Below, one piece after another: positions 35,880-44,954 of a stretch of 61,515 nucleotides of DNA. The notes below the pieces were generated by a model that was given only the letters and a program-made list of their open reading frames with translations, was not told the origin of the DNA and made no database searches. Location: contig JAFXAQ010000001.1 of NCBI GenBank assembly GCA_017516925.1, forward strand, positions 1 through 61,515. Reading direction: 5' to 3'. This stretch comes from Oscillospiraceae bacterium. Its GTDB lineage: Bacteria > Bacillota > Clostridia > Oscillospirales > Oscillospiraceae. A program made the translations under genes and the position numbers. How positions within the stretch are numbered: position 1 is the first letter of the stretch; each line of letters starts with the position of its first letter.

Positions 35880-36149
35880 TCAGTACACCTTTCTCAGCAA
35901 ACACCAGTTATGGCTACGGATAGTGTAACGCAATTCAAAGAGCCATCGTCTGCTTTCCACCGTGGCGCGGCAAAGAAAAATCCGAGCCTCAATCCCCACA
36001 AACTGCACATCCCGGGTGCTGATTATTTCTTCAATGTCAATCCGCAAAAGCCGATGCTGCTCGTCCTCCATACGAAACCGCAGAGGACGAATATCTCCGT
36101 CTGCACTACAGACGCAGATTACATCTACCGGACAAACTTTCTGTTCCAT
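35880..36149 (-). CDS. Small conserved-looking protein upstream of dinB
   Basis: 89 residues from ATG 36149 (AAAGGAGG upstream). It starts MEQKVCPVDVICVCSADGDIRP and is rich in beta-strand-like alternation, with several cysteines and arginines. No membrane segment or known motif. The stop is one base before the dinB start, so it is translated with dinB; a role with the translesion polymerase is possible but not shown. Function unknown. Confidence 0.72.
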   Translation of the reverse strand: MEQKVCPVDVICVCSADGDIRPLRFRMEDEQHRLLRIDIEEIISTRDVQFVGIEARIFLCRATVESRRWLFELRYTIRSHNWCLLRKVY

Positions 36150-36271
36150 AGCGCAGCCTCCTTTTGTTTTTCTTTTATTATAGTACATTTGTTCGATTTA
36201 TGCAAGAGGAATTTTGTGGTTGTTTCCCTTGCTCTGATTTGATATAATAGTCAAAAAGGAGGCGGAAACTG

Positions 36272-36940
36272 TTGAAATATCCTTGTTTGGTCTTAGACCA
36301 CGACGATACCGTGGTACAAACAGAGGCCACTATCAATTATCCGTATTTTTGCTATATTCTGGACGTATTCCGCCCCGGGGCAACCATAACTCTGGAAGAA
36401 TATATTGACGGCTGCTTTCATTTTGGCTTTGCCGATATGTGTCGGCAAAAATATCATTTTACAGAGCAGGAATTAAAGGACGAATACGCCGGCTGGAAGG
36501 CTTACATTCGGGAGCATATCCCTGCCACCTATTCCGGTATCGGCAGGATTATTCGGCGGCAGAAAGCAGCAGGGGGGCTTGTGTGTGTGGTCTCCCATTC
36601 CAGCGAAGAAATTATTCGCCGGGATTATCAATCGCACTTCGGTTTACAGCCGGATGAGATATTTGGCTGGGATTATCCGGAGCACCAAAGGAAACCAAGC
36701 TCCTACCCTCTCCAGCAAATTATGGCAAAGTATCATCTGGCGCCTGAACAGCTATTGGTGGTAGATGATTTGAAGCCAGCTGTTGAAATGGCAGGCAAGG
36801 TTGGTGTATCTGTCGGTTTTGCCCAGTGGAGCAAAACCGGGCACAACGATATTTGTCAGGAAATGTCCAGGCTCTGCCAGTATACATTTGAAACCGTCGA
36901 GGATTTGGAGCATTTTCTATTCGACGAAAAAAGCGGTTGA
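36272..36940 (+). CDS. HAD-family hydrolase
   Basis: 222-residue haloacid dehalogenase-type phosphatase. Motif I is DHDDT near the N-terminus (LVLDHDDTVVQTE), motif II includes VVSHSS (near 110) and motif IV is VVDDLKPAVEMA (near 160). The cap is of the helical C1 type. The start is a TTG behind AAAAAGGAGGCG; no nearer ATG fits the alignment. A TATAAT lies at 36243-36248. The substrate is unknown. Confidence 0.9.
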   Translation: MKYPCLVLDHDDTVVQTEATINYPYFCYILDVFRPGATITLEEYIDGCFHFGFADMCRQKYHFTEQELKDEYAGWKAYIREHIPATYSGIGRIIRRQKAAGGLVCVVSHSSEEIIRRDYQSHFGLQPDEIFGWDYPEHQRKPSSYPLQQIMAKYHLAPEQLLVVDDLKPAVEMAGKVGVSVGFAQWSKTGHNDICQEMSRLCQYTFETVEDLEHFLFDEKSG

Positions 36941-36964
36941 ATTACAGAATATTTGTGGTATAAT
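36937..36964 (+). promoter_or_regulatory. Promoter for smpB overlapping the HAD stop codon
   Basis: TTGAAT (36937-36942), 16 bp, TATAAT (36959-36964). The -35 box overlaps the HAD gene's stop codon. Confidence 0.7.
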
Positions 36965-36989
36965 ACCACAGAAAAAGGTGGTGATACAT

Positions 36990-37451
36990 CTGGAAAAGAA
37001 TAATATCCGCATCATGGCGAGAAACCGGGAAGCTTATCACGAATATTTTGTGGAAGAAGAAATGGAAGCCGGTATCGAATTATGCGGCACTGAGGTAAAA
37101 TCCATTCGGCAAGGCACATTGAATTTAAAGGATGCCTGGTGCGGTATCAAAGACGGAGAATTGCTTTTAAACCAGATGCATATCTCCCCTTATGAGCAAG
37201 GCAACCGCTTTAATCCCGACTCCAAGCGGGTACGTCGTCTTTTGATGCACCGCCGGGAGATTATGCGACTTCTGGGGAAGGTGAAGCAGGACGGCTATTC
37301 CCTTATCCCCCTAAGCGTATATTTCAAGGGCAGTCGGGTAAAAGTCAAGGTTGGCCTGTGCAAAGGCAAAAAGCTTTATGATAAACGGCAGGCTGCTGCA
37401 GAAAAGGACGCAAAGCGGCAGATGGACCGTGCAATGAAAGAGAGGTACTGA
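36990..37451 (+). CDS. smpB: SsrA-binding protein SmpB, probable CTG start
   Basis: Partner of tmRNA in ribosome rescue. The protein contains ARNREAYHEYFVEEEMEAG, ELCGTEVKSIRQG and the basic C-terminal tail KKLYDKRQAAAEKDAKR. The start needs care. ATG 37014 gives a short N-terminus and has no ribosome binding site nearby. A CTG at 36990 lies eight bases after AAAGGTGG and gives exactly the ten residues before RNREAYHEYF that homologues such as Bacillus subtilis SmpB have. GTG 36981 is a third option, with the ribosome binding site too close. tmRNA itself lies 590 bp downstream. Confidence 0.9.
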   Translation: MEKNNIRIMARNREAYHEYFVEEEMEAGIELCGTEVKSIRQGTLNLKDAWCGIKDGELLLNQMHISPYEQGNRFNPDSKRVRRLLMHRREIMRLLGKVKQDGYSLIPLSVYFKGSRVKVKVGLCKGKKLYDKRQAAAEKDAKRQMDRAMKERY

Positions 37452-37453
37452 AT

Positions 37454-37990
37454 ATGAATCCTACGTTTAAGATTACTATGGAAAACGGCAGTGTTATGGA
37501 GGGTGAGTTGTATCCTGAAATTGCGCCCCAAAGCGTGTATAACTTCATTGATCTGTGCAACCATAATTACTATGACGGCTTGATTTTCCATCGGGTTATC
37601 CCCGGCTTTATGATTCAGGGCGGCTGCCCCGACGGAACCGGTATGGGTGGTCCCGGATACTGCATTAAGGGCGAATTTTTCTACAACGGTGTAAAGAACG
37701 AATTGAAGCATAAGCGGGGCGTACTGTCCATGGCAAGAAGCCAGTCTCCCAACTCTGCAGGCAGTCAGTTCTTCATTATGCATGAGAACGCCCCTCATCT
37801 GGACGGACAGTATGCCGCGTTTGGTAAGGTGACCTCCGGTTTAGAGGTTGTGGATGCGATTGCTTCTGTAAAAACCAACCACCAGGACCGTCCTCTGGAG
37901 GAACAAAAAATCACCTCTATCACCGTGGACACCCACGGAGAAACCTATCCTGAACCCAAAAAACTGCAAGACCCTTACGGTAGATTCTGA
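37454..37990 (+). CDS. ppiB: Cyclophilin-type peptidyl-prolyl isomerase
   Basis: Catalyses cis-trans isomerisation of prolyl bonds. 178 residues, cytosolic with no signal peptide. The catalytic core FHRVIPGFMIQGGCPDGTG (arginine in FHRV) and SQFFIMHENAPHLDG are intact. The ATG follows GAGAGG and lies two bases after the smpB stop, so the two genes share a transcript. Confidence 0.96.
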   Translation: MNPTFKITMENGSVMEGELYPEIAPQSVYNFIDLCNHNYYDGLIFHRVIPGFMIQGGCPDGTGMGGPGYCIKGEFFYNGVKNELKHKRGVLSMARSQSPNSAGSQFFIMHENAPHLDGQYAAFGKVTSGLEVVDAIASVKTNHQDRPLEEQKITSITVDTHGETYPEPKKLQDPYGRF

Positions 37991-38041
37991 TTTATAAATG
38001 CCTGTCCGGGTGGCCAATGCCACCCGACAGTCACCCTATAT

Positions 38042-38389
38042 GGGGGTGTACTGGTTTCGACGGGGGTAGTGAGGCTGGAATAGCGGGTCGTGGCACCTGA
38101 CCACGATAAAACGGGTAACTTTTAAATTTAACTGACAACAATACTGTTGCTCTGGCTGCCTAATTAGGCGCCCATCCGCCCCGGAAGGTCCACGAGCCGG
38201 GCTCGGGTGTGATTGCAGTGGAGACCGTGCGTATGCTAAGCTTTGCGCATACCATGCATAATGAAGCTACCAATTCCGGAAGGGTGTTTGTTCCCGTCCG
38301 GTTGCGGGAAAGTAAATAACAAACTGCGCCCGGAGAAGTTCCTTCCAAGTTGCTTTCGGACAGGGGTTCGATTCCCCTCACCTCCACCA
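38042..38389 (+). ncRNA. ssrA: Transfer-messenger RNA (tmRNA)
   Basis: Rescues stalled ribosomes and tags the peptide for proteolysis. The 5' acceptor GGGGGTG pairs with CACCTCC, followed by A and CCA at 38389. The T-arm (GGTTCGATTCC) is clear. The tag frame at 38131-38163 reads TDNNTVALAA then stop, ending in the conserved ALAA degradation signal; the resume codon could be one codon later. 348 nt. Located close to smpB. Confidence 0.95.
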
Positions 38390-38428
38390 AAAATCGACAA
38401 GTTTCGAAAGAAGCTTGTCGATTTTTAC
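38389..38428 (+). terminator. Intrinsic terminator after tmRNA
   Basis: AAAATCGACAAG and CTTGTCGATTTT form the stem around a loop of about 12 bases, followed by T residues. Confidence 0.88.
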
Positions 38429-38435
38429 TTGTTCA

Positions 38436-38525
38436 CTCTTAACTATTCACTATTCACTTTTCACTCTTCTCTTTCAAATCTTGTCGATTTAGATAATAAG
38501 CAATAGTGAATAGTGAAAAAGTTAA
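38436..38525. repeat. Imperfect inverted repeat (TATTCACTATTCACT type)
   Basis: TTAACTATTCACTATTCACT near 38440-38460 is complementary to AGTGAATAGTGAA...AAGTTAA near 38503-38525, with an inner tandem of TATTCACTATTCAC units. About 90 bp, no coding frame. It has the look of a small non-autonomous element or hairpin repeat. The rest of the 38390-38702 gap carries the tmRNA terminator and a probable -10 for the next gene. Confidence 0.55.
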
Positions 38526-38701
38526 GGTATCCGCTTCTCGGATAAATTTTATATACGAGAGTTCAAATTCATACGCAGTACTGACAAAATATCTTTATTA
38601 TAGTCATTGCACAAGTATAAAAGCCAACTAACCGGTGGGCTTTTCATTGCAATTATCACTAATACGTGCTATAATAGGTATAATCTTGAAAGGAGTTGCC
38701 T

Positions 38702-40093
38702 ATGAAAAAGCGTTATATTGCAGCTGTAATTGGTGTACTTGCGCTTACCCTTTTAATAATCGGCTTGGTGATGTTTGTTGAAAGCAACAAAGCCCCTATG
38801 CAGCTTACAGATGCCGCAACCATATACAAGAATGCCTCAGATGCTACCAGAGATATACCGGACATGGTGTATCGTGTCTCCAGAACGCTGGAAATAACCG
38901 TAAAAGATAACAGTTTTTCAGAGCAATCCAAAGCAACCGTTTCCTGTATCGGTCTGGGCTCAGACCTCATGCAAACTTCTATTGAGGAAACGTTAACCTC
39001 AGGAAAGCACAAATCGAATATTTCCGAAATTTATCACCGGGAAACCGCATATGTTTCCATCAATAACAGCAATTTTTCCTGCAAAATTGCTGTTGTGGAG
39101 TATCAAAAGAAAATGATACCCATCGTTCCGCTTACAGGAGATTTATACAACGAAATTACCGGTGTGGATACCCATGAAGAATATGTAATCTACCTGAGCA
39201 ACGCCAGCGCTCCGGAAGAATGGTTGAATATTGACGGCTATACGCTCACAAAGGCCAGCGGAACCGCTTACGTCAGCTATACCGGTATGCTGATTAAGTG
39301 CGTATACATTGCCGAATATGCAAAGAACGACGTTCAATTCCGCCAGACTGTCATTACTGAACTTACCGCAGATACTCCCGATGTGAAATCTCCGGACACG
39401 CCCGAGCTTTATCAGGAGGTAGACAACATTGATGGTCTGCGAATGCTGGAACGTGCCAGCGGCTATATGACCCAAATGGAAAATGTCCGTGCCAAAAGCT
39501 CAGAAAGCACCTATTTTGAAGCCTTCGGCGATCGTCGGACGCAGGAAATCACAACTGAAATAAAAAAAGCATCCGGATGGTCCGCCAGTATAGATACAAC
39601 TATGCGACTGTCAAATGACAGCCGGGTTGGTCAGGACAGCGAATACACGCAATCAGAATTATTCAAAAACGGAATTTATACTCTGACAAAAAAGGATACA
39701 CCGCCTGCGCAAAATGCAGAAATTACGGAAGAGCATATGCAAACCTATTGTCAAAACATTTTGGTTAGCACCGTCATGCTGCCGGAATATATCACGCAGT
39801 GCACCGTGCAGAATTCTGAAAACCGTATCCGATACACGTATCTAGCCAATGAAGCCTTCGCATCCAAGGTCAGCAGCAACGCCTGCCAGAATTTATATCA
39901 GGATGCGTCGCTTTTGGAGCGAATTTCCCAAAACAACACAACCCAAACAGTGTTGGGATATCTGGATATCGATAGCATAACCGGTCTGCCGGTAGGCTCA
40001 GGACTTCAATATACCGGCACTTACACAGCTGAGGGTATTGTATATCAAATGCAGTTCAGCGCCGGTCAAATATATGAAATTGGGCAGCCATAG
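38702..40093 (+). CDS. Membrane-anchored extracellular protein with two related domains, function unknown
   Basis: 463 residues from ATG 38702, with AAAGGAG six bases upstream. An N-terminal membrane anchor (about 5-26, AAVIGVLALTLLIIGLVMFV) has no lipobox. The exported part seems to contain two similar halves, beginning LTDAATIYKNASDATRD and DNIDGLRMLERASGYMT, each followed by strand-rich sequence (TSIEETLTSGKHK, then ASIDTTMRLSNDS). The shape recalls lipoprotein-carrier (LolA/LppX)-like folds, but I cannot place it in a family. It is monocistronic. Confidence 0.78.
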   Translation: MKKRYIAAVIGVLALTLLIIGLVMFVESNKAPMQLTDAATIYKNASDATRDIPDMVYRVSRTLEITVKDNSFSEQSKATVSCIGLGSDLMQTSIEETLTSGKHKSNISEIYHRETAYVSINNSNFSCKIAVVEYQKKMIPIVPLTGDLYNEITGVDTHEEYVIYLSNASAPEEWLNIDGYTLTKASGTAYVSYTGMLIKCVYIAEYAKNDVQFRQTVITELTADTPDVKSPDTPELYQEVDNIDGLRMLERASGYMTQMENVRAKSSESTYFEAFGDRRTQEITTEIKKASGWSASIDTTMRLSNDSRVGQDSEYTQSELFKNGIYTLTKKDTPPAQNAEITEEHMQTYCQNILVSTVMLPEYITQCTVQNSENRIRYTYLANEAFASKVSSNACQNLYQDASLLERISQNNTTQTVLGYLDIDSITGLPVGSGLQYTGTYTAEGIVYQMQFSAGQIYEIGQP

Positions 40094-40108
40094 GCTGCCC
40101 AATTATTA
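40082..40108. terminator. Bidirectional terminator
   Basis: GGGCAGCC-ATA-GGCTGCCC followed by AATTATTAT. It ends the two convergent genes at 40093 and 40106. Confidence 0.8.
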
Positions 40109-40810
40109 TCTCATAAGCTTGATAAACTCCAAAACAAATGTGGCGCATTTTTTTGCAGCAATTGCTTCAAAGCTGGGGAAATCCATTTCCGCAGAATCGT
40201 CAGCCTTGTCGGAAATTGCACGAATAATCACAAACGGAACATCGTTCCGCCAGGCAGCGTGGGCAATGGCAGCCCCCTCCATTTCTGTGCACAGCGCACC
40301 TGTGTCTGCAATAATTTTCTCTTTCACAGTCTTTTCCGCTATGAACTGGTCACCGCTGGCAACTCTGCCAAGCCTTGCCTTTCCGGAATGCAGCATCCCA
40401 GAGGCTGTCACGGCATAATCAATCATCATCTTATCTGCAGGAAATGTCAAAACGGGAAGTCCCGGCACCTGACCAACAACATAAGCGGGATTTAAAATGT
40501 GACAAGTAAAATCATGGTACATTGCATCCCGGCTGATTACAAAATCGCCAATGTCCAACTCACTGCACAATGAGCCTGCAACCCCGGTATTAACAAGGTG
40601 CGTAACACCAAAACAGTCGCACAGCACCTGTACACAAAGGGCAGCATTGACCTTACCGACGCCGCATACCACTACAACAACCGGCATACCCTCCAGCTCA
40701 CCCGCAAAAAAGGTCATTCCCGCCTTATCAATCTGGGTTAAGTTTGTCATTTTACTCTTAAGCGTTTCAATTTCCACGGTCATTGCACCGATGATTCCAA
40801 GTTTCTTCAA
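40106..40810 (-). CDS. mtnN: 5'-methylthioadenosine/S-adenosylhomocysteine nucleosidase
   Basis: Cleaves the glycosidic bond of S-adenosylhomocysteine and methylthioadenosine. 234 residues. The start GIIGAMTVEIETL carries the first catalytic glutamate; NTGVAGSL, TEMEGAAIAHAA (second glutamate) and ISDKAD (catalytic aspartate) complete the site. It lies 12 bp downstream of luxS, so the two sequential detoxification steps are co-regulated. Confidence 0.95.
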   Translation of the reverse strand: MKKLGIIGAMTVEIETLKSKMTNLTQIDKAGMTFFAGELEGMPVVVVVCGVGKVNAALCVQVLCDCFGVTHLVNTGVAGSLCSELDIGDFVISRDAMYHDFTCHILNPAYVVGQVPGLPVLTFPADKMMIDYAVTASGMLHSGKARLGRVASGDQFIAEKTVKEKIIADTGALCTEMEGAAIAHAAWRNDVPFVIIRAISDKADDSAEMDFPSFEAIAAKKCATFVLEFIKLMR

Positions 40811-40821
40811 TTTAATCTCCT

Positions 40822-41298
40822 TTATACCGGATATACGAGCCGGTCATTCTCAATTTTTTCTAAAAGTTTGCTGTACCGTGCTGCCCAGAACTTAGCCATA
40901 GGCAGATTCATATCCATATAGTTTCCACAATCTCTGGCACTGGCACCCGGTACCTCTCCGGTAAACTCTGCCACAAAGCGGAAGCAGTCCCGCACAAGGG
41001 GTAAAACCTCCCGAGAAGTGTAATCACCGCTTAACAGCAAATAAAAGCCTGTGCGACAGCCCATGGGGCCAAAATACAACACATTGTTCTGCCACCTGGC
41101 ATCATTTCGCAGATACGTGGCGGCAAGGTGTTCAATGGTATGAATCTCCGCCGTATTCATGACCGGTTCTTCATTAGGACTGGTCACGCGCAAATCGAAG
41201 GTTGTCACCGTTTCTGTTCCAACCTTGTCCTTCCGGGAAACATACAACCCCGGCTGCAGACGAATATGATCAATGGTAAAGCTTGTGATTTTCTCCAT
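40822..41298 (-). CDS. luxS: S-ribosylhomocysteine lyase (AI-2 synthase)
   Basis: Converts S-ribosylhomocysteine to homocysteine and the autoinducer-2 precursor. The zinc site is HTIEH with a later C in SARDCGNY, and GPMGCRTGFYL holds the catalytic cysteine. ATG 41298 follows GGAG by 7 bases; the GTG six bases earlier would put the ribosome binding site too close. It is followed by the nucleosidase that makes its substrate. Confidence 0.97.
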   Translation of the reverse strand: MEKITSFTIDHIRLQPGLYVSRKDKVGTETVTTFDLRVTSPNEEPVMNTAEIHTIEHLAATYLRNDARWQNNVLYFGPMGCRTGFYLLLSGDYTSREVLPLVRDCFRFVAEFTGEVPGASARDCGNYMDMNLPMAKFWAARYSKLLEKIENDRLVYPV

Positions 41299-41428
41299 AT
41301 GCACTCTCCTTTACGTAACAAAGTAATCATACAATATTAAGCAGGAAAATGCAAGAACAATCCCTGACTTGCTTTTTTGCGCAAAAAACAGTATAATATA
41401 GAAAAGAACCACGAAAGGTGGCATAATC

Positions 41429-42811
41429 ATGGAAGAAAACAAAAGCAATCGTCCGGCGAATTCCCGGAGAAGAAAGAAAAGTCCGTTACAAATTTTCAAG
41501 GAAACCTACCTGCCTGTTATCATTGCAGGAATTGCGCTGATATTTATTCTGGTCTTTGTCATCGGCTCGATCGTTCGTGGTGTTCAGCGCCACCAATACG
41601 AGGCAAAAATGAAGCAGCAAGCCACGGACGCCAGTGCTGCCCTTTTGCAGCAACAAACCCAGGAAGCGCAGACGCTGCTTGCACAGGTTAAAGATATGGC
41701 TGCCCATTATGATTATATAGGCGCTATGGAAGCCTTCGATGGTTTCTCCGGCAAAATATCAGATTTTCCCGAGTTAAACGAGCTGTATCAGCAATGCAAG
41801 GCTGCCAGAGAAGAAATGGTCAAATGGGTGGATACAAACAACATTCCAGCTCTGTCCTTCCAAATGCTAATCGCAGACCCGCAGCGTGCTTTCCAGGATG
41901 ATAAATACGGTAACTCCTACAACAAAAACTTTATAACAACCGAGGAATTTACTAAAATCCTGCATCAGCTCTACGAAAACAATTATATTCTCGTAAAGCT
42001 ATCTGATATTTATGCGGATGGACAGCTTAAGGAACTGTATCTGCCCGCTGGAAAAAAGCCAATTGTGCTTGTGGAAACGCAGGTTAATTACAATACCTAT
42101 ATGATTGACAGCGACGGTGACAAGCTTCCGGACCAAGGTGGCGATGGCTTTGCCAGTAAGCTGGTAATTGACGCTAACGGGAATATTACCTGCGAAATGG
42201 TGGACAGCACCGGTGCCACGCAAACCGGCGCATATGACCTGGTTCCCATTCTGGATTCCTTCATTGCTACCCATCCGGACTTCTCCTATAGAGGAGCAAA
42301 GGCTGTCTTGGCGCTAACAGGCTATGACGGACTCTTTGGCTACCGCACAAGCGCTTCTGCCGTCGGCACCTTCGATGTGGACATCGAGTCTGCCTCAGCA
42401 AGAGAAATCGCAAAGCATCTGCGGGAATCCGGCTACGAACTTGCCTGCTATACCTATGAGAATGTGGCTTACGGACAAATAGAAAACGCAAAAATTCTAT
42501 ACGATATGAACAAGTGGCAAACTGAGGTAGAACCCATTCTGGGCAAGGTGGATACGCTGGTTTATGCCAGAAACAGCGATATTTCTGACAGCACCGCCCC
42601 CTACTCCGGCGAAAAATTTGATACGCTGCAAAGCTTTGGTTTCACCAGATATCTGGGCTTCTGTACAGAAGCGACCAGCTGGTTCACAGAAGGCGACGGC
42701 AATATGCGGCTGGGAAGAATCCTGATTACAGGCAGTGAACTGAAAAACCATCCGGATTGGTTTGAAGACTTCTTCGATGTTTCTGCCGTTCTGGATAGCA
42801 CAAGACCCTAA
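41429..42811 (+). CDS. Membrane-anchored NodB-fold (polysaccharide-deacetylase-like) protein with missing metal residues
   Basis: 460 residues. The N-terminal half has a basic start, one membrane segment (about 29-52) and a coiled-coil-like stretch (65-90). The second half has the layout of polysaccharide deacetylases: the ITTEEFTKILHQLYENNYILVKLSDI segment that precedes the catalytic strand, and the GYDGLFGYRT and AKHLRESGYELACYTYEN stretches. The strand that should carry the catalytic aspartate pair (TFDDGY) reads VETQVNYN. It is probably an inactive relative. Function unknown, perhaps glycan binding at the envelope. Confidence 0.72.
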   Translation: MEENKSNRPANSRRRKKSPLQIFKETYLPVIIAGIALIFILVFVIGSIVRGVQRHQYEAKMKQQATDASAALLQQQTQEAQTLLAQVKDMAAHYDYIGAMEAFDGFSGKISDFPELNELYQQCKAAREEMVKWVDTNNIPALSFQMLIADPQRAFQDDKYGNSYNKNFITTEEFTKILHQLYENNYILVKLSDIYADGQLKELYLPAGKKPIVLVETQVNYNTYMIDSDGDKLPDQGGDGFASKLVIDANGNITCEMVDSTGATQTGAYDLVPILDSFIATHPDFSYRGAKAVLALTGYDGLFGYRTSASAVGTFDVDIESASAREIAKHLRESGYELACYTYENVAYGQIENAKILYDMNKWQTEVEPILGKVDTLVYARNSDISDSTAPYSGEKFDTLQSFGFTRYLGFCTEATSWFTEGDGNMRLGRILITGSELKNHPDWFEDFFDVSAVLDSTRP

Positions 42812-42821
42812 ATCAAAATTT

Positions 42822-42856
42822 CCCCACCTGACAGTGAATGTCAGGTGGGGATTATG
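42822..42856. terminator. Terminator between the NodB-like gene and uvrB
   Basis: CCCCACCTGACA-GTGAA-TGTCAGGTGGGG hairpin followed by ATTAT; convergent genes flank it. Confidence 0.82.
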
Positions 42857-42859
42857 CTA

Positions 42860-44827
42860 TCAATCATTGCCACGCAGTTGAATAATTTGGTCCCGAAGAA
42901 CTGCGGCGTATTCGTACTCCATCATCCGGGCCGCTTCCTTCATCTGCTTCTCCAAACGGGCAATCTCATTTTCCTTTTCTGCCTTGGTCAGTTTGATTCC
43001 GTTGCGTCCCTTACGCTCAGCGGCAGAAGAAGAAATTTCAATCAAATCACGAACAGACTTGATAACTGTTTTCGGCACAATTCCATTTTCCTTGTTGTAT
43101 GCATCCTGAATTTGACGGCGGCGCTTGGTTTCCTCAATGGCAATGCGCATTGAATCTGTGATATGGTCGGCATACATAATCACAAGCCCCTCTGCATTTC
43201 TGGCTGCACGTCCAATTGTCTGTATCAGGCTGGTTTCTGATCGAAGGAAGCCCTCCTTGTCCGCATCAAGAATAGCAACCAAGCTTACCTCCGGTAGGTC
43301 CAATCCCTCCCGGAGCAAATTGATGCCCACAAGGACATCAAATTTTGCCAATCGTAAATCCCGGATTATCTCCATGCGCTCCATAGCGCCGATGTCTGAG
43401 TGCATATACCGCACCCGAATTCCGGCTTTTTGCAGATATACCGTCAAGTCCTCCGCCATTTTCTTGGTAAGCGTTGTCACCAGAACACGCTCGTCACAAG
43501 CCGTTCTGCGGTTAATCTGTTCTATCAGGTCATCAATCTGACCCTCAATGGGGTGTACCTCGATTTCCGGGTCCAGCAGACCGGTAGGACGTATCACCTG
43601 CTCCACAGTCTGACCGGAACGCATCCTCTCAAATTCACCGGGAGTGGCAGATACATAGACAGTCTGGTTTAACTTGGACTGAAATTCTTCAAAATTCAAA
43701 GGACGGTTATCGTAAGCCGAAGGCAAACGGAAACCGTAATTTACCAACGCATCCTTTCGACTTCTGTCTCCAGCATACATTGCCCGACACTGGGGAAGGG
43801 TTACGTGGCTCTCATCCACAAACAGCAAAAAATCCTCTGGGAAATAATCCAGCAAGGTAGTAGGCGGTGTGCCCGGTTCCCTGCCCTGAATGACACGAGA
43901 ATAGTTCTCTATACCGGTGCAAAAACCGATTTCATTAAGCATTTCTAAGTCATAATTGGTACGCTGAGCAATTCGCTGCGCCTCCAAAAGCTTATTGTTC
44001 TCGTTAAAATATACCACCTGAGCATCGCATTCCCGGCGGATTTCCGCCATTGCACGCTCCAGCTTTTCCCGGGAGACAACGTAGTGGCTGGCAGGATAAA
44101 TTGCCACGTGGTCAATAAATCTTTCCACCATACCGGACACCGCATTGATTTCAGATATCCGGTCAATTTCATCGCCAAAGAATTCAACCCGGATGGCTCT
44201 GCCTGTCCAATATGCGGGATAAACCTCCAGTGTATCGCCACGAACACGGAATTTATTCCGGGAAAAGTCAAGATCGTTACGCTCATAACGGATTTCCGTC
44301 AATTTACGCAAAATTTCGTCCAGCGGACGTTCCTGCCCCACACGAAGAGAGATTACCATACTCTTATAATCAATCGGGTCACCCAAACCGTACAGGCAGC
44401 TGACAGAGGAGACAACAATCACATCTCTGCGTTCAAACAGCGCAGAGGTAGCGCTGTGGCGCAGGCGGTCAATCTCCTCATTGATAGCAGAATCCTTTTC
44501 AATATAGGTATCCGTGTGGGCAATATAAGCTTCTGGCTGATAATAATCATAATAAGAAATAAAGTATTCCACTGCATTATCCGGGAAGAACTCACGGAAT
44601 TCAGAGCACAGCTGCGCTGCAAGGGTTTTATTATGGGCAAGCACCAGTGTCGGCTTATTCACATTGGCAATGATATTTGCCATCGTAAAGGTTTTACCGG
44701 AGCCGGTAACGCCTAACAGCACCTGCTCAGAAAGACCGTTTTCGATACCACAGGTCAGTTTTTCAATGGCCTCCGGTTGGTCTCCTGTGGGCTTATAATC
44801 AGATTTAAGATGAAATTTATCCGGCAC
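42860..44827 (-). CDS. uvrB: Excinuclease ABC subunit B
   Basis: Helicase-like damage-verification subunit of nucleotide excision repair, 655 residues. Walker [14 protein letters not shown], the beta-hairpin region [10 protein letters not shown] and the C-terminal UvrC-interacting UVR motif ([24 protein letters not shown]) are all visible. Start taken at GTG 44827, eight bases after AAAGGTGG; GTG codons at 44836 and 44839 are too close to that site. A divergent ECF transporter gene starts 128 bp away. Confidence 0.96.
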   Translation of the reverse strand: MPDKFHLKSDYKPTGDQPEAIEKLTCGIENGLSEQVLLGVTGSGKTFTMANIIANVNKPTLVLAHNKTLAAQLCSEFREFFPDNAVEYFISYYDYYQPEAYIAHTDTYIEKDSAINEEIDRLRHSATSALFERRDVIVVSSVSCLYGLGDPIDYKSMVISLRVGQERPLDEILRKLTEIRYERNDLDFSRNKFRVRGDTLEVYPAYWTGRAIRVEFFGDEIDRISEINAVSGMVERFIDHVAIYPASHYVVSREKLERAMAEIRRECDAQVVYFNENNKLLEAQRIAQRTNYDLEMLNEIGFCTGIENYSRVIQGREPGTPPTTLLDYFPEDFLLFVDESHVTLPQCRAMYAGDRSRKDALVNYGFRLPSAYDNRPLNFEEFQSKLNQTVYVSATPGEFERMRSGQTVEQVIRPTGLLDPEIEVHPIEGQIDDLIEQINRRTACDERVLVTTLTKKMAEDLTVYLQKAGIRVRYMHSDIGAMERMEIIRDLRLAKFDVLVGINLLREGLDLPEVSLVAILDADKEGFLRSETSLIQTIGRAARNAEGLVIMYADHITDSMRIAIEETKRRRQIQDAYNKENGIVPKTVIKSVRDLIEISSSAAERKGRNGIKLTKAEKENEIARLEKQMKEAARMMEYEYAAVLRDQIIQLRGND

Positions 44828-44891
44828 TGTCCGCACCACCTTTCCTGCTCAATATTTTACCACATACTTGCCCATAAGTAAACTCAAATCG

Positions 44892-44920
44892 TTGACAAAA
44901 AGGCAAGCTTTTACTATAAT
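44892..44920 (+). promoter_or_regulatory. Consensus sigma-A promoter for the ECF S-component gene
   Basis: TTGACA (44892-44897), 17 bp, TATAAT (44915-44920). The start of transcription leaves only about 28 bases of leader, so no riboswitch. Confidence 0.85.
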
Positions 44921-44954
44921 CCAAAAGAGTTTTGGAAGCTTTGGAGGCTTAAAT

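Noticed and set aside
38160..38390. 76-codon minus-strand frame inside tmRNA
   Set aside because: It is the complement of the tmRNA structural domains and T-arm.
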